This document shows positions 12,226 to 25,384 of a DNA stretch of 60,000 nucleotides, one piece after another. Below the pieces are notes generated by a model. That model saw only the letters and a program-made list of their open reading frames with translations. It was not told where the DNA came from and made no database searches. Each line of letters starts with the position of its first letter. The first letter of the stretch is position 1. The DNA is taken from NCBI RefSeq assembly GCF_000003815.2, contig NC_049981.1, positions 25,295,875-25,355,874 of the forward strand, read 5' to 3'. Made by a program: the position numbers and the translations under genes. Source of the DNA: Branchiostoma floridae. Its lineage: Eukaryota > Chordata > Leptocardii > Amphioxiformes > Branchiostomatidae.

Positions 12226-13149
12226 TAACGTCGGTGTCACAAATTGGGATCTAGAGAATCTAGATTTGCCCGACGAGTACGCGAGCTCTAAAGGACATTT
12301 TGGGCAGCAATACAAACTGTGCGATTTCTAGAGATTGGCCGATGTTAGCAGGTTACAGGGTATATCGAAGTTGCCAGACGAAAAATTGGCACGATTCTTT
12401 GGTGAGATTGTAAAATTTCGGCGACCTTCTAGTGATGGACAAATTCGACCTCATGCTGTTGACAGTGTGACTTTGACTGTATTTTTGTAATGTATGATCA
12501 TTGCACAACGATCTGTTATACCTAGCGCCTGTTGCTCAAGAGTATCCAAATACGTATGCACTGTCATTACCAATTATCCGTAGCAACTTCAGCGGTATAA
12601 AAAGCAGAGTAAACGTATCCTGTGAGTATCGGCTATGCCCATGAACACCTATCCCCCAATTTAGTGGCATTCAACCGATGTTTCATCCAGAGTACAAGGT
12701 TTTTGTGACCGTTGTGCCAATACCTGTATCGCGAAGCTACTTCACCCATAGTGCGCTGGGCCACTAAAACGTACAACCCTATTACGGCGCCGGAACCTTA
12801 CCCAATCTCGAAAGTTCGCCCTCCCGTCCTATTCCATTCTCTCGATTGATTTTCCATCCTCATCAATTCAATACTTTCCGTCGGTGACGATGTCGTGCCG
12901 ATGAATTTTTTACAATTCTATTACCCGCCTTTGACATCAGGGACTCCTGCATACGTAAGGTGAAAAACTAGTCTTCACTGTATGCATGAAAGAGGCCCAT
13001 ATCCATCGCTAACATCGACTGGCGCAGTATAACAGTATGTCAACGGTTTTGAAACGGTAAATATCTCAAAACAAAAATAATTATCAGCAAATTGACAGCA
13101 ACACGTTTCCAACTAGTGTTTTTTTATTGGATATTTTGTGGCAGAAATG

Positions 13150-13300
13150 GTTCTAAAAAATGTCATGGCTTGCGCAACTGTATTCCTACCTTCGCCTAGA
13201 AGGTTTTTGGATGGATTGTCATTACGTTTGCTTTGTGGTCAGGTCTAATCCCGTCAAAGAAATTGTTATATTTTGGACCCCCTTTCCCACGTACAGCAGC
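13150..13300 (+). repeat. Possible head of the dispersed CA-tailed repeat
   Basis: CCTTCGCCTAGAAGGTTTTT GGATGG resembles the CCAAGAAGGTTATGTTTT head of the family seen at 7195-7465 on the other strand. The core is not found after it. Weak. Confidence 0.3.
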
Positions 13301-13689
13301 AAAATTTTTTTTTGTACCCCGTGTTCAGGACAAACTATGGCCATGGTTCCTGGTAGAGGTCTAAATAGGTCTTGTGCTCGTCGCATACAAGTGCCAGACG
13401 TTTGGGCATTCTGGCGGCATTCTTTGGAACTTCAGAGGTGCTTTAGTTGCAGTCATTGAAATCATAAATGAAACTTACTCGAGCTGATGTCTTTTGTCGC
13501 ACTTGTATGTAATATCCTGAGATTCCTAATATGGTGGAATACCTAATACTAATCACCAAGCAAATAAATGGTCTAAAAAGTTGTGGTCTTTTCTACATCT
13601 CACATGCGAATAGGTCTACTACTGAATAAATGTTCGAAAAACGTACAGAACACCAAGACTGTGCCAGATCCTTACATCTGCTTATAATC

Positions 13690-13965
13690 TCAACCTTCCA
13701 AACTGCACTCACTTAATTTGTCACTCTCGTGTCGCTTGATTTGCCCACTTAATTTTCTCGCCGCTTTAATTTTCTTGATGAGCGAGTGTATTGGCTCTGG
13801 CCCCTCTGGTGCGGGAAATTGTTTTTTTTTCTCGAGCTTTCCACGTACTGTAGCAGCTGGTGTGAAAAGCACGGCGTCTCTCAGTCTCCGTATGTCCTCG
13901 CTGTTTATGATAGCGACATGTAAACTGTGTTCCAGCACACAAAAGAACAAGGCAGACAGATACAT
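13690..13965 (-). CDS. Uncharacterised small ORF, 91 aa, minus strand
   Basis: From ATG at 13965 to a stop at 13690. The protein starts MYLSALFFCVLEHSLHVAII and continues with SEDIRRLRDAVLFTPA, then a lysine-rich half (KIKAARKLSGQIKRHESDK). Its hydrophobic start and charged end look protein-like, and codon use is not obviously random. The antisense frame is also open. I recognise no family. It may be a small gene, an exon or chance. Confidence 0.2.
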   Translation of the reverse strand: MYLSALFFCVLEHSLHVAIINSEDIRRLRDAVLFTPAATVRGKLEKKKQFPAPEGPEPIHSLIKKIKAARKLSGQIKRHESDKLSECSLEG

Positions 13966-14490
13966 GTCAGGGTTCACCACATTCAAGACTTAACATTGCT
14001 GCTTTACGATCATCACTCGAGGATCACTAACAAAGGATCACTCCAGGACCACTAACATTAGCAGCGCTGAAAGTATCTGACAGTGCTACAATGTGTATAT
14101 CGGGAATGTGTAAAGCGCACTAGCAGACAGACAGGCTCAAGGCTACCTTCGGTACAAAAATCGAATTTTTGCCAGCAAAATTAAAGGTGTGTTTCCGATT
14201 AATGATCCTAAAAATTGCGGTCGGTAAGTATTTTTTCTTCTTCCTTTTTAGATTTCGGCCAAAGTAATCCAACAAATACAGTTTAAAACTTAGCAGAATA
14301 TCTATTGCAACGGACATGAGGAAGTTTGAACATGTTGGGAATTGATTTCACCACGTTTTCATCACTCAGATGCCAGATTGACAATTGTTGTCCTTGCCTG
14401 CGATCTACATGTACTAATAAGATAGAGACGGGTAACCAAAAGCACGACATTTTCCTGGGCCCCACTGCCGTCTTCTTCAGCTCCGAATGA

Positions 14491-14533
14491 CCAATCAGTC
14501 AAGTCACGTGACATTACGATCCCTTTGACGTCA
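14491..14533. promoter_or_regulatory. Promoter-like motif cluster beside the assembly gap
   Basis: Within 43 bp lie CCAATCA (14491-14497), the palindrome GTCACGTGAC (14503-14512, a bHLH-Zip/CLEAR-type E-box) and the palindrome TTGACGTCAA (14524-14533, a CRE-type bZIP site). The clustering is suggestive. No transcript is visible and the next 263 bases are missing. Confidence 0.3.
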
Positions 14534-14572
14534 ATTAATATGGACCCTAGTTGTTGCAGGTAACCATGGAGA

Positions 14573-14835
14573 NNNNNNNNNNNNNNNNNNNNNNNNNNNN
14601 NNNNNNNNNNNNNNNNNNNNNNNNNNNNNNNNNNNNNNNNNNNNNNNNNNNNNNNNNNNNNNNNNNNNNNNNNNNNNNNNNNNNNNNNNNNNNNNNNNNN
14701 NNNNNNNNNNNNNNNNNNNNNNNNNNNNNNNNNNNNNNNNNNNNNNNNNNNNNNNNNNNNNNNNNNNNNNNNNNNNNNNNNNNNNNNNNNNNNNNNNNNN
14801 NNNNNNNNNNNNNNNNNNNNNNNNNNNNNNNNNNN
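14573..14835. other. Assembly gap, 263 N
   Basis: Run of N. The odd length suggests an estimated gap size. Open frames drawn through it are meaningless. Confidence 1.
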
Positions 14836-15720
14836 GGAAAACGACAACTTACATCGTAAAAAGCCCGTCGGTAAACGAACTAAATTTTACATTTCAGCAC
14901 TTTCACAGATGTTTTGGAGTCGGAAAAAACTATCACGTAAATTCAAGATTGTAAGCTTGAAGCTGCATAACTTGCTAACTATTACGCTTAAATGTCCGTC
15001 AAACGGACCTTGCCGTCTTTATATGGCTTAGCGAAGGACATACATTTAGTTACGGCACAGAAAACTGCTGATTGTGCTTGTGTATGATGACTCATTTGTC
15101 GCCACCCCCTCCACGGACCATTACATTTCTGGCTGTTCCCTGCTATTTGTGCCGAAATGGCAGCTAGAATTAGCTCTAACAGATGAATAGTGCCGTTGGA
15201 TTAGTTGTTATATGCGCATAGGGCTGTTATATCGCAGCATGTTCATAGGCGCCATTAATATCAGATGCAGTCATTGCTTGCCAATGTTATAGTGCCCGCT
15301 TAGCGCCTTCAGGTGTTTAATCTCATATGTACCTTTACTAGTAAATCTGGATTTTTTTTTATTAGGCTAATTTAGATTTGCATCTATGACCATAGAAGGG
15401 ATACAGGGAAAAAGTACTAGTAAACCAAATACAATGTACATGTATGTAAAAAAAAAGAGATACCGGTGGGTCGTAATTTTTCTCATCAAGCTATTGGCAT
15501 TGATAAAAGTGGTGTCTTTGGTGTTTTCATATGAATGCATGGATCTATCCTATTCTAATCTTGGTTCGCTCCAACAATCGCTTTCATACGAAATATTGAA
15601 ATAAGCAAACGTCTATTCTGGGTGAGAAAAAGGAGTCTTCTGTTACAGTGAGGGTCTAGAGCCATCAATTGACCCGACTTTTTTGTCTTGCGGTTGGTGC
15701 GTTGGGTTTGTGACATATTT

Positions 15721-15852
15721 GCACGCACCGATATCTACAAACATTCTTTTTTCCCACGCACAATTCCCGAGTGGAATGCCCTGCCTGGCACGGTTGTAAG
15801 CGCTCCCAACGTTGAGCACTTCCGTGCCAGGCAGGCGGCCTGCCCGCCCTAA
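15721..15852 (+). mobile_element. Non-LTR retrotransposon (LINE) 3' fragment: reverse-transcriptase C-terminal tail
   Basis: One frame gives ARTDIYKHSFFPRTIPEWNA then LPGTVVSAPNVEHFRARQ, ending AACPP and TAA at 15850-15852. The R-T-D-x-Y-x-x-S-F-F-P-R-x-I-P-x-W-N-x-L-P motif is the hallmark tail of CR1/L2/jockey-like LINE polyproteins. Upstream coding is lost, so the copy is 5' truncated. It is followed by a C-run, a GCCCCTCGCGGGGTC hairpin and a TG microsatellite, which may be the LINE 3' UTR and tail. Confidence 0.75.
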
Positions 15853-15953
15853 CCCGGGAGCCTCAGCTCCCCCCCCCCCCCCCTACTTTTGCCCCTCGCG
15901 GGGTCATTTGGGGGTATCCTATGCAGATGCATAGAAATACACCCTTATTTTCA

Positions 15954-16225
<272 letters not shown>

Positions 16226-16273
16226 CGCGCGTGCCCCCTTGAATTTATAATGAAGTGGCCACTGTGAGGGAAA

Positions 16274-16373
16274 NNNNNNNNNNNNNNNNNNNNNNNNNNN
16301 NNNNNNNNNNNNNNNNNNNNNNNNNNNNNNNNNNNNNNNNNNNNNNNNNNNNNNNNNNNNNNNNNNNNNNNNN
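16274..16373. other. Assembly gap, 100 N
   Basis: Exactly 100 N, a conventional placeholder for unknown size, just after the long TG microsatellite. The two sides may not be truly adjacent. Confidence 1.
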
Positions 16374-16664
16374 TTGTTGTTAAGAAATTCGGCTATGAAT
16401 AAACATGAGTAGTAGGAGAAACTATAAGTGACATGGAGGCGGTAAAACGTTTACAGCGCCAGGCAGGAAGTTGCCAAACGTAATGAAGCTCAGTCTTGTC
16501 GTTGATTATGACGAATGTTGGCGTTCAGTGACGCACACAAAGGGTTTGATTACTCCTGATGAAATGAACCTGGCATAATTAATACAGGTTTGATGAAGCT
16601 GGGACGCCATATCTGGGCTGCGATGCACCTTACACACTAATGAATCACTCAAGACAGGTTCCGG

Positions 16665-16885
16665 CACATTTTATTACCTCTGTGAAAGAATTTTACGGGA
16701 GGTACGGTTGTTTTTGGTCTGTCGTTCTGCGTGTCTGTCTGTCTGTTTGTTGTGTTTTGCATGTTCTGGTCAATTATAACGTAACACGCTATGAGTAAAT
16801 TGTGATCATATTTGGTAGGCGAGTAGCTCTTGGAAAGAGTAAGTTCAATGTCGATTTGGGCCTCCTAGTGGCTTTAGTTGGTAGT
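16665..16885 (+). repeat. Dispersed CA-tailed repeat family, copy 3
   Basis: Plus-strand copy: TTATTACCTCTGTGAAAGAA, GTCTGTCTGTCTGTTTG, ATCATATTTGGTAGGCGAGT, GGGCCTCCTAGTGGCTT. It is in the opposite orientation to the copies at 5050 and 7195. Confidence 0.5.
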
Positions 16886-19800
16886 ACAGTACTAGGACCT
16901 CCTATATCTATATATTCTGTTCGTTTTAGAAAGCACCGGTTTGTAGTTTTATACAGCCGCTTCATCAGTTACTCCGGTAGTGTAACATCTTGCTATAAAC
17001 TGCAAATGGATATTGAACGAAATGTGTAAACACGATACCTTGTTGGTCCTTTCGAAAGAAATCGTAATTTTCATATGTCAACAAGCAAAGGCTTCCTGTT
17101 TGCTCTCTTCCCCTTTCCGAGCCCTACAACGATAATGCATGAAAGTAATGTGTTGATAGCGAACAATCAAGGCAGCAAATTGTTCCTGAAGCTGATGCGT
17201 TTTCTTTAGACGTAACGGCTAACGCAGCAATGAATCCAATATGTATTTTCTTTGATGACATTCTGCATGGCAATTACAAACTTAGAGGACCAGAATAGAC
17301 GTTCTAATGATTGCAAATACCAAACGTTCAACAACGCCTCATATGAATTTCCCTGTGGGAAGAAATAACCATACAGATTTTCACATTACCTGCTTGCCCC
17401 TCGAAGGTGTGCTTTACCAACTGCAAGTGCAATAACGAACAATAACGCAGCATTTGCTTGGGTTTGTCAGTCCGGAATGGAAAAAAGGGTCGTATTAACG
17501 AATCAGAATTGAACTGTAAATTCCACGTTGAAGACTTGGAATGGAAGCTTTGCTTGGGCTGCAGATGCGTAGCATCAGGTATCCCGACACAGGGACAAAA
17601 TCAATAAACTGTTTCGTGTCCCATTCTGCCAACAGAAGTGGTATCAAATCAAATCTACAGGTAGCGTCTTGGACCACAACCTTTAACACCAATGAACTTG
17701 TATTTCCAATTCTGTACGTTATAGCAGGAATAACGGCGCAATAATCAAGTGGAAATTAATTTTTTCTCACTGTAAAACTTAAGTAGGTCTCTTATGAAGT
17801 TTCTGAGACAGGGTCTTCACATGAAACATTGATTTCGTTCAACTTTAGACACCACTATGTCTACACTGGAAAGCTCTACAGACTAATTTTTGCAATATCA
17901 TTAAGCCCTGCAACGCTGCTGTCCCCTTAAGGGTTCTTTACTTTATTAAGAACATAGTGCGTTCCCTTTACATTACATCGTTTCTTTAATTTGCGAGGAA
18001 GGCCTTCAGGCATTCTTACGGATTGTTCTAGCAGGTAGCAAGGAGAATTAATGAATTGAACAGAATTTGTCTAGAGTAAGTGACACGGTAGCAAAATGGG
18101 ACATTGTATCGCATAATATGATTTCCCCACCTAATGTTTCTCTCTAACTTGCTTTAGTGATCAATATCCACAAAATGTTGGACAGGTATTGAAAAAATAG
18201 AGAGCACTGTAACAGCAAACATGAATCAGTGGCTTATCAATAGCTGTAAGGGTCACATTGTCAGAACACACATACATACAAACAAACAAACAAACACACA
18301 CACACACGCAATCATTTATCTGTATCTCTTTCTCTCTCTCTCTCGTCTCTATCTATCTATCTATCTATCTATATATATACGAATATATAAATATATATAT
18401 ATATATATGTATGTGTGTGTATGTGTACATATTCACCATCCATATATTCATATATCATTGCAACAATATGCAATAAAATGTCCATGAAATCTTTCTATTT
18501 TCTGCTGTTAGCATCCTGTGTATATACCACCGACAGCCTGTACATGATTAGTCTGCCTGTAGCACCGCCAAGCCTGACCTTTAGGCGTTATTACTTTACG
18601 AACCTCCTGTGAACGCTGAACTCATCAGGAGATTATTTGTACGCTGGCAGTGAAGGCAACTCACCCTGAAGTGTGTGATTTAATATCACAAAGAGCCCGT
18701 AGGCAGGGGAATTAGCTGGAGTATCTGGATTGCTGACTCGTAATTTATCTTGTGCTGCCAATAACGGTATTGTTACGCCTGGTGTCGTAACGACAGTTTG
18801 GTAATGCCAGATGTTAGGCATTGCTTTTGAATAGATCCGTCTGGAAAGGAAGAGCTAGATACAGCTCAATGTTCTAATGTGCAATGGTTGAAGTCGATTT
18901 AACAACTGCCCTCGCTCTTGAGGAAAACTAAGGAAACCTGTAGAAGAACAAATACAGATATGTCTGCATGATCAAGTTCATCTGAGTTTGTAAATTACCC
19001 TGTTGAAAAGGTGAAACTTTTCTCCAACTCAAAAACATTGGCATCACCGGACTTTTCGACTGAATCAATCAGTCTTTTCAGCTGTCTGATCCAATCGCTT
19101 ACTTTAGGATGCGTGACGTCACCAATGGGTCATATGTTGTCGTATGCCGAGATCGTCTCCCATCCCGGTTGAGACAGGGCTGCGTCCTGATGTAAAAGAT
19201 ATTTAGGCTTAGCTTTGAGACATTCAGTCTTATATTTCCTATCACAGAGGCATGCAGCTTATATAGCATTGTTCTCATGTCCTTAGAGCTGACTTCACTG
19301 TCCTTTTTAATCTTCCTCCAACAAATCACTGCCGAGCATTTCAATTTGGGGGGAAAGCCATGGTAACAATTCAAATCGTAATCCACACGAGTGCGTCCTA
19401 TACTGGACCTTCCATTGAAAGGTTGAGCATACACACTGTGTCTCTGATTGAATAGCGGAGTGAATTAGCTTATCAGCTTTCATTGCGATCAGTGGGGATT
19501 CCTGGAATGATGTATGCTGATAAGATGAAGAGGGCAGCTGTGGCCTTCTCATACAGACACAACCAATTTACGAGGTGGTGACTGCTGCGAGAGTCTATTT
19601 TGGTGCCAATTTCTTCTCACCAGAAACCGACACGTGGCCGTTATTACTTCCTGTATGGAGCCTGGACAAATATGAAGGAGACCCACAGCGAGGCGCGTTG
19701 TCCTCGTATGCTCCGTCGGCGTCACAAATATGTTGAGAAACATTTTCGCGAGCAAGCAACAGCCGTTCATGTTGTCGCAAAATGTGTAACTCGACGCATC

Positions 19801-20034
19801 ATTGGCTGTAAACATACAGGATCAATGGTTAGCGATACTGTGTCTGGACTAAACGGACAAAGGTTCTAACCCAGCCTGTTGTCACTCATCTAACACTACA
19901 CTGGAAAAATAGTTGTGATTTTTGCTGCTGTGTCATATTCGTCGTACGATCATCGTACGATCGCAAAGTGAGAGCATTCTTGGGACAGTCGTGCGCGCGT
20001 CGTACAACTTTAAACTGTCTTGCTACGGAAAGGT
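16886..20034. other. Presumptive intron 1 or intergenic, part 2
   Basis: Apart from the compound simple repeat at 18270-18420 I see nothing. A small repeated CGTACGATC motif lies just before the foldback (19938-19960). Confidence 0.4.
18270..18420. repeat. Compound simple repeat (ACAA, CA, TC, CTAT, TA)
   Basis: A chain of CATACATA, CAAA, CA, TCTC, CTAT and TA repeats. No coding. Confidence 0.9.
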
Positions 20035-20186
20035 CTGTCTCAGCAATCTCCAAGCATTACGGTAGCATAAGATAGTATCAAAATCTGACCGAGGAGTGAA
20101 ACACACTCTTAGGCCTACTTCACTCCTCTGCCAGCTTTTGATACTATTTCATGCTACCGTAGGATCTGCTTTGAGATTATGTCTCA
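20035..20186. mobile_element. Long imperfect inverted repeat (foldback element)
   Basis: Arms of about 65 bp (including ACGGTAGCATAAGATAGTAT and its counterpart ATACTATTTCATGCTACCGT) face each other around an ~18-bp loop. The whole segment would fold into one long hairpin. No reading frame is present. I saw no clear target duplication. It could be a MITE or, less likely, a small-RNA precursor. Confidence 0.65.
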
Positions 20187-22484
20187 GAACAGTGACACTG
20201 ACAGCGGTTAGGTATGTCACAGCCTTCTCGACATCAAAATCGCACGACGACCTACGACGAATGTGACCGGGACTGTACACAGTACATGTTAAACGTTAAG
20301 TCGTGGTTCGATCGTACTTGTATCCAATCGTCAGAGCAGTTTCACAGCACGTGGACCTTCCCGAAAAAGATCGCAAAAAGAACGCAGTGCACATGGTATA
20401 CAGTATGTAGCATATTTCTACGATCAGTTTTCATCTTTCAGATGTCATGCATATGAACAGCTGAATGCACAATGATGATACAAATATACCAATATCAAAC
20501 GTTGTGTCAACATTCCAACTGACATAAATCATGAAAGTTGTGGAGTATCCTACATGTGATGTTCCGGTTGAAATATATCGTTTGACGTACAGAACGACAT
20601 CATCGAAATATTAGAAAGTACCACCACATGTGATGGCGGTAAAATACTCTGCCAAAACAAAACAAAGTATTATGCAAATTGATCGAATTCCAACAATTGA
20701 TTTGATATTTCATAGTGGATTATTTCACACGGACACACCCGGATTCAGACGTGGCCAATGCACTGCCCTAAAGTGCCAATGAACTGTCTACCGAGATAGT
20801 ATCTATAGATCTATATTCCTCACAAACGAGTTTCAAAGGTCATGGTGTCATATAAAACATCCTGCTATACTCGCCGCCGCCGCCATGTTGGATTGAGTTG
20901 TAACTGTCAGAGCAACATGGCAAGGTCGTGTCGAGTTACAAGGTCACAGGCAGTATGACATTGTCGGTGACATGTGATGGCGACTGCTAATTCATGTTAC
21001 AGGGCGCTGCCCTTACAGGCGTTCAACCGACGGGCATTAGAGGCCGCGTGAGTTAGGGTACAGTGTGCGATAAATATATTGTCCGCCCACCATTATGTAA
21101 TCATTTCAACACTGACGATATCTGTGCCTGGACATATAGCGTTGCCTGTCGATGACGTTATCGCCTATGGAGTTGATTTAACTTGTTATCATTGTCATTG
21201 TATATAACGTTTTGCCGTTTCAATCGTGTTACCAATATCAGTGTCTTTTATTGATGTTATTCATTATTTCTTATTGTTTGTATCTGTTCCATTATCAGTG
21301 TTATCTGTTTTCATTTTATTTCCTCAAACCAAAACTTGTCATCGTCATCATCTTGCCTCTCAAGGACAATGCAATGGACATTTCCTTTATCAGCATGAAA
21401 GTCCTTGCTTTGTAGATGACCGATATACATGGTCACCCAAATATTGATGTTGGTCCTATTTTTCATTACGTTGACAAAGGCAATGGTGATCATTCGATAA
21501 CATTCCTTATCTTTATGACATTATTGACTAATATTTCAATCCGCTATGGAAGAGGCCAACAAATTTCCTTGAACATTCTTAGATAATGTACAATATACGT
21601 TAACATTTCAAAATAAAAAGCCCCCCTGTATATGTGCTGTCCAAACACCAATAAACCTGACCCACGTAGACACTACCCAACTTAGGTCCCCTGGATCTAA
21701 ATAAAGAAGTGCTACATACGGTTGATAGTATATATTATGTCATTTGAAGCGGTCGGGTGTAACGTTATAGGGGCGGTAAGGCTGGATTGACTGGTTGTCT
21801 GGAGAGAAACGTCAGCCAGATTGATACTGAAGCTTGTAGGTTAATAGGGACAGCGTCTGTTACAGCAGAATTAATCAGTCTAGATGGTACGCTGATGCTC
21901 GTCGCAAAGAATGGCTCAGCAGGTAAGTGAAGAATTGGGCGGTTTCTACAAAACGTTTCAGATAGTCATGTAAAGGTTGATCTAACTGCGCACGACGGTA
22001 GATAATTTCAAACTAGTCGAGCATGATGGGAATAAAGGGTGTGTCGTGCTAAGTACTGCTAACCATATGACCATATGATCCCTATGTCCTGGTGTATTCA
22101 GGTTCAAAGTTATCCTCGCTACTTTCTTGTAGGGACTGTGCACCTCTCGGTTTTCTATGGCCTTTGGGCCACACAAGCAACTATGGCATCGGCTTAGCTT
22201 GTCATCTCTGAGTGCTAAGCAGAGTAAGCAGTCTTTTTCATACAGCCAATTCCCGAATGGTTCTAGTCGACGAAAACGTTGTTTCCAGCTTCGTATGTTT
22301 TGATAGATAAGAAGTAGCCATGCCCAGGATTGATGTGTTAGAAGATACGTTAGAATCATTATGTGGTGGAACTCGTTGCTTCCAAGTGCAGTAAGGGCAT
22401 TCTCACGAAATAAATAACATAAAACGCTTGCAGCTTGTGTAAAGTTGCCGTGACGCGCGCAGGTCGATGTTTACTATATAACCA

Positions 22485-22720
22485 GCTGCTGCCGTACTGC
22501 GTATCTGCAAAGCATGTGTACACCGGGTGGTGGTTATTATGGTTATACAGATACAGATACAGATACAGAAGCTGGTGTGTTACGTCGAAGGGCAGATGTA
22601 CAGGCTATGTAGATACAAGCGAAGATGCTGGTGTGTTACGTCGTAGGGTGGTAATCCTGGCCATACAAATACAGAAAGTGGCAGGTTACACCGAAGGGCG
22701 GTATACTGTGTAACCTGTCT
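22485..22720. repeat. Cluster of TATAACC-element fragments with (GATACA)n
   Basis: An inverted copy at 22485-22560 (TATAACCAGCTGCTGCCG ... GGTTATA) is followed by GATACA repeats and three partial copies of GCTGGTGTGTTACGTCG / GGCAGGTTACACCG. Each is the reverse complement of the TAACACACCAGC core of the same family. The cluster looks like local tandem amplification. Confidence 0.5.
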
Positions 22721-25342
22721 CGATGGCTCCTTTCGTTAGTCAGAAGTTCGAATTCGGGTGATGAGGACTCATTTGAATGACTCTCAGCGCGTCAGTAAGC
22801 AATATCCACCTTTGAGGGAGGAACTGACAGACCGACCGTAGAAGAGAAACCGAACCACTACGGTCAATGTTCCCAAGTACCATTGCATAACATAGTGATA
22901 AATGGTACTGTACAGCAATCGTCTCCTTGGTAATAGGAGCTCCTCCAAATGGTCTTTTAGTCGCCTCCCAGATTACGGCAGTCGCGAGTTGAAAGCCTTG
23001 CTATCCCTGCTCTGCTCTTAAGTTGGAATTGTCTGACCGTTGATGCCATCTGTGGTTTAAATGAGCCCCTCTATGAATGCGTGATGACGAGGCGTATGCC
23101 ATGGCCATGGCGTGGCGATTGAATGACTTCAGTAAAGTCAATACTGTTGTAGTTGCTTTGATCGTATATCGTTAGCCATTCGTGAGAAATGTGTACACCC
23201 ACTGATGCAAACACAGAACGATGGTGCCAACGATTTCAGTATGCCTGAGGGTCAAATGGGTCATTTAGGCACATTCTAGTTCACTCCATGGAGTGAGTAT
23301 ATAATAGATAAGCTACGAATGTAATCTCCCAACCCATTTCTAGCCAAAGCATAGTCTTATCACAAAACGTTTACATGGAAGAAATGACAATTATGTCAGA
23401 TTTAATACACCGGCTATTCATTTCTTGACTCTTTCAGTAGTTATTGATAATCACTTTTTAAGGTTCCAAGGCACATCTTTTTAAAAGGTCATATATGTCG
23501 GCCAGTTAGGTAAGGAATGGACTCCGTGCCGTGAAGCTCCACAATGTATTGTGTTGTTGAAATTGAGATAAAGACAAAATAGTGAGTGGAAGTGCATATA
23601 TGAAAGTCATAGGAAACTACTCTTCGACTGGTCTTTAGAGAAAGGGGCAAAGATGATACAGACCATACACCACTTCATTTTGATAAGGACAATAAGGACC
23701 GAACTGCCCTTTCCAGCTCAGATTGAGCAAACAACAGGCCTGGATTGGAACTCTCAGGCGACCGCTCCTTCCTGGAGCATGGTGACTAAGCTGACTACAA
23801 ACTGCGGTACCTTATCGGGATCCAAGTTAATGGGAAGGAATGTCGGGTTCCATCCTCATGGCCAGTGCGACCTGATTAGTACTAGCCTCAGGCTTGCGGG
23901 GTGAAAACCCAACGATGACACACTGTCCGGTGGGTCGTTGATAACCAACTTAAGATTCATTCCGGTACCAGAAGTACTAATCCTGACGTGGCACGTCACA
24001 GAAACCGCAGCTGGGAGGAGCACATGGTTTATACAGAAAGGTGGACAGTGCACTCTTTGTAACGCCATTCGTCTTGTGAAGTTAGAAGGACGGAGAGATA
24101 AGAGGACAAGATGACGAATGCGCTGATGCAGTTCAGGTACTCGGTGGGTCACGATCTGCTTTTAAGTCGTATCCTGAATAAGAATAACATATGTTTGTGT
24201 CTTTAGCCGACAGGAAAAGGAAGCTCCTGCCTGTCCGTTTAAGTGGTAGATACTGCTGCTCTTGGTACTATAATCTCCAAGTCTGTGGAACAAAAAAAAA
24301 CACAGCTAGAAGATTGATGAGCATACAAGACGGGATTGAGTTTGGGTCTGTAGATCACGTTATGGTCGGTGTCAAAGAAAAGTATGAGCTTATTTGTCAT
24401 GGCAAAACAGCTTTTAAAGTGAAGGACGTTTGAAAGTCGAATTCAGAAGTGGATGCAGTCGAAACATATAACAACAAGATTACCCTTGACAAGGGAAAAA
24501 GACGCCCTTTTCGTATAGAAAATCATGTCTGAACAGTCAGAGGAGTTGCTCTTGTCAGAAGATCTTCTCATAGAGAGCCATATGTAACTTTACGTCATCA
24601 AGCCTCCATCTTGAATCGTCGTAGTCGCATTACGCATTTTAAACCGGTTAACGCCGAGAACTTTGTTGCGTTCAAACACACGTACGAGAGAGTGGAGTCT
24701 GAAATTGGCAACATTAGCGCAAATATATTCTTATCAACTACCAGTGTATAATATTACTAGACTACCAACAGATGCCATTTGCCCCAATGAGGATATAAAG
24801 TTTTACCAATATAGTTTCTCGAGCACCATTTTCAGGTTTGAAATGTTAAAAAAACAGCAAGATTATTTTTTTTCTTCTACTTTATGGATCATTTATTACA
24901 GGCCTTGAACATTGGTATGTTGACTTGCGTATCAACGTTAACCTGGGCAAAACTGTTCATACTCAATCGCATAGTATATGACAAAAGATACAAGTTTGTT
25001 TACAGGGCAGTAGGTACCGAGTCACCTCTAACCAAGGACACCCTAACCCAGCGTTACAATCCGGGTAACGTGTTTGGACAACTCTATGTACGGTAATACA
25101 GTGGATTGACCGAAACTGTGGCTCTATTGCGGGAATTTAATTTGATTGCTGCAGATTATCAGGTCAATAATACAGGACATCGTAGGGCCAGGCCAACCTC
25201 CTGAACTACATGAGTGCTGGCGTATTGATGATTTCAGTTGAGGTCAACCTATTGCCTTCGTGAATCTCTAGCACACTGTATGTGGTTTGTCAGGAATTTA
25301 TTTTGTTGTAGCCGCCACGCATCAACCTATGATGCAAGCGAA

Positions 25343-25345
<3 letters not shown>

Positions 25346-25381
<36 letters not shown>
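25346..25381. repeat. (TGAT)n microsatellite
   Basis: About nine perfect ATTG/TGAT units. Confidence 0.9.

Positions 25382-25384
<3 letters not shown>

Larger units (their letters stand above)
9207..13150. other. Presumptive intron 1 or intergenic, part 1
   Basis: No coding exon recognised. Two CRE-like sites (TGACGTCA at 10541-10548 and GACGTCA at 10609-10615) lie 68 bp apart near 10575. Otherwise it holds only the TG/GA tract, a partial TATAACC element and a tRNA-like relic. Confidence 0.4.

Noticed and set aside
13160-13459. 99-aa plus-strand frame
   Set aside because: Overlaps a repeat head (CCTTCGCCTAGAAGG) and shows no protein-like conservation or family.
14362-14859. Open frames across the N gap
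   Set aside because: They exist only because N contains no stop codons.
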